Shown: positions 1 to 8,723, numbered from the stretch's first letter. The stretch: DNA of 43,980 nt from Cyanobacteria bacterium PR.3.49 (GCA_013997645.1 PNKB01000022.1:1-43980); one strand, 5' to 3'. The notes: a model not told the origin generated them from the sequence alone. Numbers and translations are program-made.

Positions 1-684
1 TTCCTCAACATTTACGGGGATCGCGGCAATATCATCGCCCTCACTCAAAGGGCAAAGTGGCGAAACATCGACGTTACGGTCAGCGCGATTGGTTTGGATC
101 AAGAAGCTGATCCTGAATATTTTGACCTCTACTTCATCGGCGGTGGCCAAGACAAACAGCAGCAAATCATTGCTCAAGATCTAGTCAAGCGCGCCAAGCA
201 TTTAAAACAAGCAGCAGACACTGGTGCAGCCTTCCTTACAATTTGCGGTGGTTATCAGCTTCTCGGGCATTATTACAAGCCGCACGAAGGCGAAGAGTTG
301 AAAGGCATTTCTCTGATTGATGCCTATACGGTGGCTGGAGACCGCCGAATGATCGGCAACGTTCTCATCAAGCGAGCGGATGAATCAACGCTGGTGGGTT
401 TTGAAAATCACAGCGGTAAAACATATCTTGGCAAAGACGTGCAGCCATTAGGCAAAGTCGTAGTCGGCAATGGAAACAACGGCGAAGATGGCGGCGAAGG
501 TGCACAAAGCGGCAAAATCTACGGTACCTACCTGCATGGATCTTTATTGCCGAAAAACCCTCAATTTTGCGACATGCTGATTTTGCAGGCTTTGAGCCGC
601 AGATACGGTGACATTCACCTGGAGTCGCTGGATGACACCCTGGAAAACCAGGCTCATAAGCGGGCACTTTCTCTTCCAGCCTGA
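1..684 (+). CDS. gatD: GatD-type glutamine amidotransferase, 5' truncated by window edge
   Basis: The reading frame is open from base 1, so the start lies outside the window. It is a class I glutamine amidotransferase of the CobB/CobQ-like GatD family. Visible are YGDRGN near the truncated N-terminus, the nucleophile elbow LTICGGYQLLG with the catalytic Cys, and the late catalytic His in YGTYLHGSLLPKNP. In the known system GatD supplies ammonia to MurT, which amidates the alpha-carboxyl of D-Glu in lipid II stem peptides at the cytoplasmic membrane. The partner murT is usually the adjacent upstream gene, so I expect it just left of the window. The family is about 240-260 residues long, so about 20-30 residues are missing. 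A cobyric acid synthase-like role is the main alternative, but that family is much longer. Confidence 0.85.
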   Translation, partial: FLNIYGDRGNIIALTQRAKWRNIDVTVSAIGLDQEADPEYFDLYFIGGGQDKQQQIIAQDLVKRAKHLKQAADTGAAFLTICGGYQLLGHYYKPHEGEELKGISLIDAYTVAGDRRMIGNVLIKRADESTLVGFENHSGKTYLGKDVQPLGKVVVGNGNNGEDGGEGAQSGKIYGTYLHGSLLPKNPQFCDMLILQALSRRYGDIHLESLDDTLENQAHKRALSLPA

Positions 685-754
685 CTATCAAGACTGAAAA
701 CGCAATCCCAGCAGGCGTTTTGAAATTTCGCCCGGGAGCTTTTGACGTCCAAAA

Positions 755-774
755 CCGAACCGTTAACGGTTCGG
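755..774. repeat. 20-bp perfect palindrome downstream of gatD
   Basis: CCGAACCGTTAACGGTTCGG is its own reverse complement with no loop. The minus-strand copy is followed by TTTT (bases 751-754 are AAAA); the plus-strand copy is followed by CTTAAAAAC, which is not a U-tract. It could be a weak terminator reading leftward or a dimeric-regulator operator. The loop-free centre and the GTTAAC core fit an operator at least as well as a terminator. Confidence 0.5.
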
Positions 775-874
775 CTTAAAAACTTAGAAAGCCAGTCCTG
801 GCAAAGGAAAGCCACTTGCCAAACGGACATTAAATCTGTTACATTAAATTGTAAAGTAGCAACTTTTATTAGAT

Positions 875-912
875 CACTTACTGATCTATAGTGCACGTAC
901 AAAACACTTACT
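875..912 (+). repeat. Pair of direct 8-mers CACTTACT, 30 bp apart
   Basis: CACTTACT occurs at 875-882 and 905-912, about three helical turns apart, just upstream of the candidate small gene starting at 926. The first copy is flanked by GATC on both sides (GATCACTTACTGATC). A paired binding site is a reasonable guess; nothing in the sequence names the regulator. Confidence 0.35.
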
Positions 913-925
913 AGGCGGACTTTTT

Positions 926-1093
926 ATGAATAGGCATTCCAGGCAGCCGCGAGGCGCCTCAAAAGACGCACAGGTTCAAGTCAAGGCATCGGCCATCTCC
1001 AGGTCGACAGCCCGCTTGGCCGGTACATACCTCCTGCTTAGCGCACTTGCGTTGAGTCTCCTATCCGCTTTGAGCCAACTCTCCCACCTCTAG
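926..1093 (+). CDS. Candidate 55-aa small membrane protein
   Basis: The ATG at 926 is preceded by AGGCGG (913-918), seven bases upstream, a plausible ribosome binding site with one mismatch to the consensus. The peptide has a polar, basic N-terminal half (MNRHSRQPRGASKDAQ) and a hydrophobic segment from about residue 31 to 50 (LAGTYLLLSALALSLLSAL) before a short polar end. That is the shape of a single-span, N-in small membrane protein. It sits alone in the gap between gatD and the secreted protein at 1161. I do not recognise a family. Chance is a real alternative at this length. Confidence 0.4.
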   Translation: MNRHSRQPRGASKDAQVQVKASAISRSTARLAGTYLLLSALALSLLSALSQLSHL

Positions 1094-1160
1094 AGTCAAG
1101 CCCAGAGCCGAAAACATAGAAGCCGAACTACCTATCTTCCACCCCAGGTACCCGCTCCTA

Positions 1161-1745
1161 ATGGACCTTACTAAGAATATGAAAAAATCCCTCCTGACTG
1201 CCGCCGCAGCACTTTTCTGCGCGGCTATCGTTTCTCCTGCGTTCGCTCAGAACAGCAGCTATAACTTCCACTACTCCAACGGTTCAGCTCGCGTCTGCAA
1301 CCAAAACCAGATTGGTCTGTCTGACCCTTCCGGAACGTATATCGGCTCCGGGACTTTGAGTAAGACTGCGCAAGGTATGCAAGTCGGCGGCGCTCAAGCC
1401 AACCCACTTCTTCCGAAAGTACCGTGGGGCGCCAATATCCAGACACCGGGCGACAATTTCTATACGCCGCAGCGTATTGAAAAGAAGGGCGGAGCCCAAG
1501 TGCCGGTTTCCAAATGGGGCGCCAATGTCTCCCAGCCGGGCGACCAAATTCGCTCCGACCTCGGGCACCAGGCCGCTCAATACTATGTACCGGGCAGCGT
1601 CCTCCAACGAGGCGGCGGTTATCGCAGCGGCAACGGCAATGGACCCAAGCTGACGCCCTATATCCCAGGACGCAACGGCATGGCTTCCTACGGCGACGAC
1701 ACCGCTAACGGAGCCGGATCTGCCACATCGGGCGGCAAGTTCTAG
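1161..1745 (+). CDS. Secreted glycine/asparagine-rich protein with internal repeat
   Basis: I do not recognise this protein. Counting from the second in-frame ATG (1179), it begins with a classical Sec signal peptide, MKKSLLTAAAALFCAAIVSP, with likely cleavage after AFA, so it is exported. ATG 1161 would add six residues (MDLTKN) and is the longer alternative. Neither start has a convincing Shine-Dalgarno sequence. The mature chain of about 165 residues is low in complexity and rich in Gly, Asn, Gln and Pro. It holds two copies of a short unit, VPWGANIQTPGD and SKWGANVSQPGD, each followed by an aromatic or basic stretch. The C-terminus is Gly/Ser-rich. There are no catalytic motifs; a cell-surface or structural role is possible. 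Confidence 0.75.
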   Translation: MDLTKNMKKSLLTAAAALFCAAIVSPAFAQNSSYNFHYSNGSARVCNQNQIGLSDPSGTYIGSGTLSKTAQGMQVGGAQANPLLPKVPWGANIQTPGDNFYTPQRIEKKGGAQVPVSKWGANVSQPGDQIRSDLGHQAAQYYVPGSVLQRGGGYRSGNGNGPKLTPYIPGRNGMASYGDDTANGAGSATSGGKF

Positions 1746-1916
1746 CCACCCCACCAATACCTATCCATAAATAGAGTAGAAAGGCGGACCGATACGGTCT
1801 GACAACTTTGCTACACTTATTGCCCGGCATGCACGTGAGCAGGCGGTCTTCCTGACTGTCGCTGTTCGTTTAGTGTTTTGCCGCGGTCAGTTCTAATAAA
1901 TAGGATCTGTGAGCTC

Positions 1917-3125
1917 ATGAAAAAAATCGTGGTTCTGGGCGGCGCCGGAGCAATGGGGCAAGTGATCGTGCGTGACCTGGCTGAATTCAGCAATTACGAC
2001 TCCATCGTCATTGCAGATTTCAACAAAGCAAAAGCCGAAGAGCTCAAAAATAGCCTGAAGAGCAAAAAGCTCGAAGCTGCTTTCACGGATTTGAAAAATC
2101 CGGAGTCGCTTGCAGAAGTTCTCAAAGATGCGTTTCTCGTCATCAACTCAACGCCTTATTACTTCAATGTGGATGTAATGAAAGCGGCTCTGGCTGCCAG
2201 TTGCCACTACATGGATCTGGGCGGTTTGTTTCACGTCACCAAACAGCAATTAGAGCTCAACGACGAATTCAGAACCAAAGGGCTGGCTGCAATCCTGGGA
2301 ATGGGGGCCGCTCCAGGCATGACCAATATCATGGCGGCCGCTGGGGCCGGCGAACTGGACGAAGTCAAATCAATCGACATCACTGTTGGTTGCATCGACT
2401 TTGTCACTACCGATCATCCGCTGCAGCCGCCATACGCGATCGACACCATTCTCGATGAATACACCAAAGAGCCGATGGTTTTCGAAGACGGCGAATACCG
2501 CGCCAAACCACCAATGTCGGGCGAAAAGCTTGTTCAATTGCCGGAGCCGGTAGGTGCATGCAAAGCGATTCTCACGTTGCACTCCGAAGTTCTCACGCTT
2601 CCCAAAACATACGAACACAAAGGCTGCACGGATGTCACCTTCAGACTCGGCTTGCCGACTGAGTTTCACGATCGCCTAAAACTGCTGGTTGATCTCGGCT
2701 TAGGCGACAACGAGAAAATTGAAACTGCAGAAGGAAAATTCACGCCGCGCAAAGTTCTTGCCCACCTGATCGAACGTTTTCCATCATCAAATCAAACTCC
2801 TGATGATGCCGAAGTTGTACGCGTAGAAGTAAAAGGAAAACGCAACGGTCAGCCGGTCAATGTCACGTTAGAAACCACCGTTCTTGCCCACAAGAAGTGG
2901 GGTCTTTCATGCGGCGCGCTCGATACCGGCGTTCCGCCTGCAATCGTGGCCGACATGCTTTTGGCAGGAACAATCATGGAGCGCGGAACGATACCACCAG
3001 AGGTGTGTGTTCCCCACAAAGAGTTTTTCCATGAGCTTGCTAAACGCACCATGGTCATGCGCAAAACAGTCGAAGAAGTTCTCGTCGAAGCGAAAACCGC
3101 CGAAGAGAAAATCATGGCTAGATAA
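1917..3125 (+). CDS. Saccharopine dehydrogenase-like NAD(P)-dependent oxidoreductase
   Basis: The protein opens with a Rossmann nucleotide-binding motif, KKIVVLGGAGAMG, followed by the VIADFNKAKAEEL strand that binds the adenosine ribose. The middle (INSTPYYFNVDVMKAAL, YMDLGG, GAAPGMTNI) is typical of the saccharopine dehydrogenase / carboxynorspermidine dehydrogenase superfamily. I chose ATG 1917 because the Rossmann strand begins immediately after it and AGGA lies at 1902-1905. A TTG at 1878 would add 13 unneeded residues. The length is 402 residues, normal for the family. The substrate cannot be read from sequence: lysine metabolism, polyamine metabolism or a carotenoid-type enone reductase are all known in this fold. 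It ends 17 bp from the convergent fabD with no visible hairpin between them. Confidence 0.8.
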   Translation: MKKIVVLGGAGAMGQVIVRDLAEFSNYDSIVIADFNKAKAEELKNSLKSKKLEAAFTDLKNPESLAEVLKDAFLVINSTPYYFNVDVMKAALAASCHYMDLGGLFHVTKQQLELNDEFRTKGLAAILGMGAAPGMTNIMAAAGAGELDEVKSIDITVGCIDFVTTDHPLQPPYAIDTILDEYTKEPMVFEDGEYRAKPPMSGEKLVQLPEPVGACKAILTLHSEVLTLPKTYEHKGCTDVTFRLGLPTEFHDRLKLLVDLGLGDNEKIETAEGKFTPRKVLAHLIERFPSSNQTPDDAEVVRVEVKGKRNGQPVNVTLETTVLAHKKWGLSCGALDTGVPPAIVADMLLAGTIMERGTIPPEVCVPHKEFFHELAKRTMVMRKTVEEVLVEAKTAEEKIMAR

Positions 3126-3142
3126 GCCTATCTTCTGACAGC

Positions 3143-4093
3143 TTAAACCCTTGCTGTCTGCTTCAGTGCGGCAAGCGTTTCTTCCAACGTTTGCGCATCG
3201 GAGATGTTGAACACATTGGCAGCGCGGTCGATTTTCTTGACCATGCCGGAAAGTGCTTTGCCCGGTCCGATTTCTACGAATGTGTCTACGCCTTGTGAGA
3301 GCATGTACTCGATTGTTTCGCACCAGCGCACTGAGCTGGGCATCTGACGAGACAGTTTTTCTTTTAAGGCAGAACCTTGTGTTTCCGGCTTGGCATCAAC
3401 GTTTTGAACAACAGGAAAAGCTGCGTCTTTGACATCGATCGTTTTCACTAACGCTTCGAATTCATCGGCGGCAGACTTCATCAAGGGTGAGTGAAACGCA
3501 CCTCCGACCGGCAAAGGAATTACTTTGGCGCCGCCTGCTTTTGCGCGCGTGCCGGCTTCAGCAACGGCATCAGGATCGCCAGATATAACGAGTTGTTCTT
3601 TAGTATTGAAGTTGGCAACGATTACAACTTTAGGAGCACCAAGCGTGTCCGAAACTTCTTTGCAGATGCCTTCCAATTTGTCAGCAGCCATGCCGATTAC
3701 GGCCGACATAGCGCCCTTCGGGCAGGCTTCCATCAATTGAGAACGTTTGTCTACCAACTTCACGGCTGACTGCATATCAAATGCACCGGCGGCATAAAGC
3801 GCGCTGAATTCTCCCAGGCTGTGACCGGCAACGTATGCAGGTTTCGGTCCACCCTGCAATTCATAACAGCGCCATGCCACCATCGATACCGCAAGAATAG
3901 TCGGTTGAGTATTTACAGTCCTCTTCAGCTCGGTATCAGGACCTTCAAAACAAAGCTGACTTAGCGAGCGTCCGGCAATATCGTCAATTTCGGCAAACAG
4001 TTTTTTCGCATCAGGAAACTTCTCAGCCAGATCCTTTCCCATGCCCACGGTCTGGGAGCCCTGTCCGGGGAAGATGCATGCCAGCTTGCTCAT
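3143..4093 (-). CDS. fabD: Malonyl-CoA:ACP transacylase FabD
   Basis: FabD moves malonyl from CoA to acyl carrier protein, making the elongation substrate for type II fatty acid synthesis in the cytoplasm. Diagnostic residues are present: FPGQGSQ at 8-14, the nucleophile elbow GHSLGE with Ser92, an Arg following it, and His201 in GGAFHSPLM. The length of 316 residues is typical. AGGAG precedes the ATG by about nine bases. It is the last gene of the yceD-rpmF-plsX-fabH-fabD operon, 12 bp after fabH. Confidence 0.97.
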   Translation of the reverse strand: MSKLACIFPGQGSQTVGMGKDLAEKFPDAKKLFAEIDDIAGRSLSQLCFEGPDTELKRTVNTQPTILAVSMVAWRCYELQGGPKPAYVAGHSLGEFSALYAAGAFDMQSAVKLVDKRSQLMEACPKGAMSAVIGMAADKLEGICKEVSDTLGAPKVVIVANFNTKEQLVISGDPDAVAEAGTRAKAGGAKVIPLPVGGAFHSPLMKSAADEFEALVKTIDVKDAAFPVVQNVDAKPETQGSALKEKLSRQMPSSVRWCETIEYMLSQGVDTFVEIGPGKALSGMVKKIDRAANVFNISDAQTLEETLAALKQTARV

Positions 4094-4105
4094 TTACTTT
4101 CTCCT

Positions 4106-5170
4106 TCAACTCATCTGCTCAACTGAAACATCTTTTCTAATCGATTTCTCATCAGCAGCAGGTTGCCGCTGATCAACAGCAGTCCATTTGACTATGGCTG
4201 CCCCCCAGGTCAAGCCGCCGCCGAAGCCGACCAAGGCGCAAGTGGAGCCTTCTTTGATCTGCCCGCGACGGATCGCTTGCCACATTGCCAAAGGAATTGA
4301 AGCAGCAGATGTATTGCCCATCTCGCCGACATTACTGACGATTTTTTCCGGCGGCATGCCCAGGCGTTCTGCAGCCGATTTGATAATGCGCATATTGGCC
4401 TGGTGCGGGATCAGGAAATCGACATCTTCAACACCGACGCCTGCCTGGGCGCAAGCGGCGCGCACAGCTTCAGGTACTGCGTTGACTGCAAATTCATAGA
4501 TCGCCCGTCCGTTCATCTCCAAAAAACCATGAGTTGCTTGAGGAGGTCTCACGCCGGCATGCGGATAGGCAGAGCCGGTATTGGGAATGTGCAGCAAATG
4601 CCCGCCGGTCCCGTCTGCGCGCAAGTATGTCCCTAGCATTTCATTCTCGTCGGTCGCCTGCAGAATATAGGCACCGGCACCGTCGCCGAAAAGGATGCAA
4701 GTGTTTCTGTCCGACCAATTGAGAAAACGCGAGTGAATGTCGACGCCGATGACAAGCGCGCATTTAAAAGTACCGGAGCCGATGAATTGCTGCGCTACTG
4801 CAAGCGCATAGACAATGCCAGTGCAAGCGGCTTCCATATCGAAGGCCGCAGCACGCTTGGCGCCGATGGCACCTTGCACCATACACGCGGTTGATGGATA
4901 TAGATTATCCGGAGTGGAAGTTGCCACAACAATCAGCTCGATGTCTTCCGGGTTGATTCCGGAAAAACCAATCGCATCTTTTGCGGCGGCAATTGCCAGC
5001 TGGCTCGTCGTCTCTTCGTCCGAGGCAATGCGCCTTTCCGAGATGCCTGTGCGCGTCTTGATCCACTCATCGGAGGTATCGACGAGTTTTTCCAGATCAA
5101 AGTTCGTAACCACCACTTGCGGTAGTCCGGCGCCGACACCAATCAGGCGAGCCCCATGAGCGAACTTCAA
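4106..5170 (-). CDS. fabH: 3-oxoacyl-ACP synthase III FabH
   Basis: FabH condenses an acyl-CoA primer with malonyl-ACP to start fatty acid synthesis. The Cys-His-Asn triad is intact: Cys116 in DMEAACTGIVYAL, His256 in PHQANMRI and Asn286 in EMGNTSAAS. The C-terminal GFGGGLTWGA signature is also present. The start is TTG at 5170; its bases overlap the plsX stop codon (TTGA, four bases shared), so translation is probably coupled. There is no in-frame ATG near the start that keeps the first beta strand. After the family core there is an unusual tail of about 20 polar residues (DQRQPAADEKSIRKD...), making the protein 354 residues against the usual 315-335. Confidence 0.96.
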   Translation of the reverse strand: MKFAHGARLIGVGAGLPQVVVTNFDLEKLVDTSDEWIKTRTGISERRIASDEETTSQLAIAAAKDAIGFSGINPEDIELIVVATSTPDNLYPSTACMVQGAIGAKRAAAFDMEAACTGIVYALAVAQQFIGSGTFKCALVIGVDIHSRFLNWSDRNTCILFGDGAGAYILQATDENEMLGTYLRADGTGGHLLHIPNTGSAYPHAGVRPPQATHGFLEMNGRAIYEFAVNAVPEAVRAACAQAGVGVEDVDFLIPHQANMRIIKSAAERLGMPPEKIVSNVGEMGNTSAASIPLAMWQAIRRGQIKEGSTCALVGFGGGLTWGAAIVKWTAVDQRQPAADEKSIRKDVSVEQMS

Positions 5171-6180
5171 GACTTGCTCCCAGCGGCAGTCATACTGAAG
5201 CTGTTCTCGATCTTCTTGACGATATCGGCTGCCACCATGTCTTTTGCCACGCGGATGGCATTCTTAATTGCCGTATGTTTCGAGCCACCATGGGCGATGA
5301 CACACACACCTTTAACCCCAACCAGAAGCGCTCCGCCGAAAACATTGTGATCGACTCGATTCTTCAAGCCTTCAAGTGCCGGCTTAATGACGACAGCACC
5401 CAGCTTTGTACGTGTTGATCTGAGCAGTTCTTGCTGCAACATGATCTTGCACATATTGGCGATGCCTTCGGCAGTTTTCAAAGCGATGTTACCGGTAAAT
5501 CCGTCGGTCACCGTCACATCGACTTTACCGAGCGGGAAGTCACGACCTTCGACAAAACCAATGAAATTGATATTGGACTGCTGTTTCAAGAGTTTGAGTG
5601 CATCTTGAACGAGCTCGTTGCCTTTGGTCTCTTCAGTGCCGATATTGAGAAGACCGACTGTGGGATTCTTCTTGCCGAATAATCCAGCCGAGACAATCGA
5701 GCCCATGACGGCGAATTGCATCAATTGATAAGGTGTGCAATCTACATTGGCGCCGACATCGACAAGCAAGCATTTGCCGGTTGTTGCGGGCATGGTGCAA
5801 CAAATGGCAGAACGGTCGACATTGGCGATGCGCCCCAGTCCCAACTGAGCAGCAACAGCAGCTGCGCCCGTGGAGCCTGCAGCAACCAGTCCGTCAGACT
5901 TACCGTCCGAGACGAGCTTAGTAGCGACCACGATGGAAGAATCTTTCTTTTTGACAATGGCTCGACCGGGCTTTTCATCCATTGCCACGACTTCTGAAGC
6001 GGCGACAATAGAAATGTCGAGCCCGGAATGGTCGTGGCGGGTCAGTTCTTTTTCAATCGCGTCAGGCGGTCCGACCAGTTGTATGGCGACACCGTATTCG
6101 CGCGCTGCAATTACAGAACCGTGGACAACCTCGCGAGGGGCATGATCCCCACCCATGGCGTCCACTGCAATGCGAATCAT
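5167..6180 (-). CDS. plsX: Phosphate acyltransferase PlsX
   Basis: PlsX converts acyl-ACP and phosphate to acyl-phosphate, the donor for PlsY in glycerol-3-phosphate acylation at the inner face of the membrane. The N-terminal signature IRIAVDAMGGDHAP is at residues 2-15, and the conserved GxxxTKGNELVQ-type and VTDGFTGNIALK segments follow. The length of 337 residues fits. Its neighbours, rpmF upstream (40 bp) and fabH downstream (4-base overlap), give the classical conserved cluster joining ribosome protein L32, phospholipid and fatty acid synthesis. Confidence 0.97.
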   Translation of the reverse strand: MIRIAVDAMGGDHAPREVVHGSVIAAREYGVAIQLVGPPDAIEKELTRHDHSGLDISIVAASEVVAMDEKPGRAIVKKKDSSIVVATKLVSDGKSDGLVAAGSTGAAAVAAQLGLGRIANVDRSAICCTMPATTGKCLLVDVGANVDCTPYQLMQFAVMGSIVSAGLFGKKNPTVGLLNIGTEETKGNELVQDALKLLKQQSNINFIGFVEGRDFPLGKVDVTVTDGFTGNIALKTAEGIANMCKIMLQQELLRSTRTKLGAVVIKPALEGLKNRVDHNVFGGALLVGVKGVCVIAHGGSKHTAIKNAIRVAKDMVAADIVKKIENSFSMTAAGSKS

Positions 6181-6220
6181 TTGCGACTCCCAGTAAACCG
6201 TGCCAAATCTCGTCTCAAAC

Positions 6221-6412
6221 TTACTCGGTGACTACGTTGTCACGACGGCGCGCAGGGCGGCCGCCATAATATCCACAGACGATGCAGATTTGGTGCGAGC
6301 GCGCGGGCGAGCTGCAGTTGCTGCATTTGGCGATATTGATTTCTTCTGCCTTCCAGTGAGCCCTTCTTTGATGCTGCTTCTGGTGAGACGTTTTCTTCTT
6401 TGGCTGTGCCAT
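6221..6412 (-). CDS. rpmF: Ribosomal protein bL32
   Basis: This 63-residue protein is the zinc-ribbon form of large-subunit protein L32. It has the basic N-terminus MAQPKKKTSHQKQHQRRAHW and two CxxC knuckles, CSNC and CIVC, separated by nine residues, then GYYGGR. The four Cys make it the zinc-binding (C+) variant rather than a zinc-independent paralogue. A GGAGG lies upstream of the start (within 6413-6430, minus strand). It lies 41 bp after yceD and 40 bp before plsX in the same operon. Confidence 0.96.
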   Translation of the reverse strand: MAQPKKKTSHQKQHQRRAHWKAEEINIAKCSNCSSPARSHQICIVCGYYGGRPARRRDNVVTE

Positions 6413-6453
6413 AGCCCTATGTGACCTCCATGCCTAGGCGGGTTGAATATTAT

Positions 6454-7062
6454 CTACGACTCTTCGCTGGAATTACCCTTTTGAAATAGAGTCTTTAAGT
6501 TCTTCCATCGTGGATCAATTGAATTTTCGTCTAATCTTTCCAAATCGGCGCTGGAAGAAGGCGCCCCTGATCCTTTCGAAACCTCGCCCGAAACCCCAGA
6601 ACCCGCACCGGCGCGAGCTTCTTTCTGAGATTCCTTGAGAGGAACCCCCGGACACTCATCGCCGCATGAGCAATATGTCGGGGTGGCCAATGTAACAGCT
6701 TGATATACAACGTCGCTGATGTCAAGGAAGCCATCTTCTGGCAAGTACTCAAAAAAGTCGTCGTTGCGCAGCTCCCGCTCTTTGGTTTCGGCTCCGGCAT
6801 AGTCGGCATATTCGACCATGTTTACAAAGCGCTCATCTATGTCGACGCTCAGCGCTTGGAAATATGGACGCAAGCAGCGGTGGCAGGAGAGCTTTAGTAG
6901 CGTTTTAACTGTGCCGAAAAGTCTCATGCCGGCAGCCGATAGGCCTGCCGTCAAATCACCTACGACCGGTTTTACCGCATCCAGACCGTCCAAAGTTTCA
7001 TTGAAAGAAAATTCAAGACGCCCGTACGGCAATACTTTTAATTCGTCATAACTGATTTTCAC
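6454..7062 (-). CDS. yceD: YceD/DUF177 family protein
   Basis: This is a 202-residue protein of the YceD (DUF177) family, almost always encoded directly before rpmF; in plants and bacteria members are linked to 23S rRNA accumulation. The family core LSCHRCLRPYFQALSVDIDE, with its CxxC, sits near residues 58-78. A second Cys-rich motif, CSCGDECPG, follows near 131-139. The start is GTG at 7062 with a weak GGGTGA upstream. After the core there is an extra Ser/Gly-rich linker and a short tail ending near DPRWKNLKTLFQKG, a C-terminal motif commonly seen in the family. Confidence 0.88.
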   Translation of the reverse strand: MKISYDELKVLPYGRLEFSFNETLDGLDAVKPVVGDLTAGLSAAGMRLFGTVKTLLKLSCHRCLRPYFQALSVDIDERFVNMVEYADYAGAETKERELRNDDFFEYLPEDGFLDISDVVYQAVTLATPTYCSCGDECPGVPLKESQKEARAGAGSGVSGEVSKGSGAPSSSADLERLDENSIDPRWKNLKTLFQKGNSSEES

Positions 7063-7213
7063 GCGATTTCACCCGGAGAGAATTTGCGCCTGGACAGCGC
7101 AAAACTATGTCTTGCAGCGCAAGGCTGTGCGATGCAGACTCCCAAGACGATAATATTACAACAAGAAGTAGGGCTCCTGCCATGTTTTCAGGAGCAAGTG
7201 AGAAAGACCAAAC

Positions 7214-8572
7214 ATGGGTGAGAAACTCTGCCTGGCGGCACGATGGGCGATTCCTGTTGTGGGAGAGCCGGTTCATGATGCCGTCGTAGTCGTAGACGAG
7301 GGAGTAATCGAGGGCGTCTTTACACGCTCGCAGTTCAACAACATCTACAAATCACAAAGCATCTTGCGCGCAGAAGACTACAAAGAAGCTGTGATTATGC
7401 CCGGCTTAATCAATCTGCATACGCACCTGGACTATTCGGCGCTGCGCGCATTCGCCACCGACCTGCCGTTTTTCCAGTGGATTGAAGGGCTCGTAACGCG
7501 CTCGAGGCAGTGGGAAGAAGAGCGCTGGTTTCAGTCTGCACTCTACGGTGCGCGCCTGGCTGCATTCACCGGCACCAGCACGATCGTCGATTCGTCCTAT
7601 TCCGGACAGGCTGCCAGAGCTCTTGCACATGTCGGACTCAGAGGCGTAGTCGGCCTTGAACTTTTCGGTTTGTCCGATGCCATGGCGGACACCCTTTGGA
7701 ATATGTGGTTGGAGCGCTTCGAAACGCTCAACGAGCTGGATGATCAGGATCTCAAAAAGGCTTTGAACAGTCAGTTGATCACACTGACGGTCTCACCGCA
7801 CGCACCGTATACAGTGTGTCCTTCGCTCTGGGTGAAGGCGGCAGCCTGGGCAAAGAAATTCAATTTGCCTGTATTGGCGCATGTTTCCGAATCTCAATTA
7901 GAGTGCCAGTGGCTGTCCAAGGGCAGTGAGGAAGTCAACAAATTTCTGGCTTTCTCGATGCGGGAGAGTGAAGATTCGCAGAAGTTGAAACCGCTCTGGG
8001 CCGGTCGCGGGCTCAGTCCAGTCAAGCATTTGAAAAATTACGGTCTACTCAACGACAGCCTTATTGCGGCACATTTAGTGCATGTAGACGACGAAGACGT
8101 GGATATTCTAGTGGACAACGGCGTGAAGATGGCCCATTGCCCACGCAGCAACGCGCGCCTGGGCAACGGATTGGCACCGCTTGCCAAAATGATCGACAAG
8201 GGCTTGCACTTCGCAATGGGCACAGATAGCCTGGCTTCGACTGATGATCTGAGCATGATCGCCGAGTGTCAATTCGCTCTCAACGCACATAAACTGGAAG
8301 AAGGAGCCAATATAAGCGCACGAAAATTCGTTGAATCAATGACAATCGAAGCGGCTCGCGCTCTCAAAATGGATCATCTGATCGGCAGTTTGCAAGCCGG
8401 CAAACGCGCCGACATAGCGGTCTTTGCACTGCCTCCCGCTCCGCTCAGCGAGCCGGAACGCGAGTCTCTCTGCCCGTACAACCTGTTGCTTTCCGGCGGC
8501 GCGCGGTTGAAGGATTTGCTTGTAGACGGTCAGTTCGTTGTATCGGAAGGCAGGCTGAATCGTCGCACCTGA
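7214..8572 (+). CDS. Amidohydrolase, deaminase-like (TrzA/MtaD/aminofutalosine deaminase group)
   Basis: This is a metal-dependent amidohydrolase with a TIM-barrel fold. Metal ligands are visible as His69-Thr-His71 in PGLINLHTHLDYSALRA, a later His in LPVLAHVSES, a His in HLVHVDDED followed by MAHCPRSN, and the Asp in AMGTDSLAS. The combination HTHLDYSALR followed by FFQWI resembles the sub-group containing aminofutalosine deaminase, an enzyme of the alternative menaquinone route. S-adenosylhomocysteine or guanine-type deaminases share the same skeleton, so the substrate is uncertain. The length of 452 residues fits. It is transcribed divergently from yceD, with 151 bp between the two starts. 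Confidence 0.8.
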   Translation: MGEKLCLAARWAIPVVGEPVHDAVVVVDEGVIEGVFTRSQFNNIYKSQSILRAEDYKEAVIMPGLINLHTHLDYSALRAFATDLPFFQWIEGLVTRSRQWEEERWFQSALYGARLAAFTGTSTIVDSSYSGQAARALAHVGLRGVVGLELFGLSDAMADTLWNMWLERFETLNELDDQDLKKALNSQLITLTVSPHAPYTVCPSLWVKAAAWAKKFNLPVLAHVSESQLECQWLSKGSEEVNKFLAFSMRESEDSQKLKPLWAGRGLSPVKHLKNYGLLNDSLIAAHLVHVDDEDVDILVDNGVKMAHCPRSNARLGNGLAPLAKMIDKGLHFAMGTDSLASTDDLSMIAECQFALNAHKLEEGANISARKFVESMTIEAARALKMDHLIGSLQAGKRADIAVFALPPAPLSEPERESLCPYNLLLSGGARLKDLLVDGQFVVSEGRLNRRT

Positions 8573-8723
8573 TGGGGCCGGAATATGCAAAAGTTTTAGT
8601 CTATACTTTAGGTCGGGAGTTCGGGTTTTGCCAAAACACCCAGCGGGCAAGTAGCCTCTAACAGCTATAAAAACGCTATATAAAACCAATAGCCAAGCGC
8701 CTTATTCAGGAAGTTCGAACAAC

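Noticed and set aside
654..902. 82-codon minus-strand frame overlapping the end of gatD and the palindrome
   Set aside because: It has a TTG start without ribosome site, overlaps gatD, and shows no protein features.
8621..8655. GGGTTTTGCCAAAACACCC hairpin after the amidohydrolase, as terminator
   Set aside because: The stem is short with a two-base bulge and no U-tract follows.
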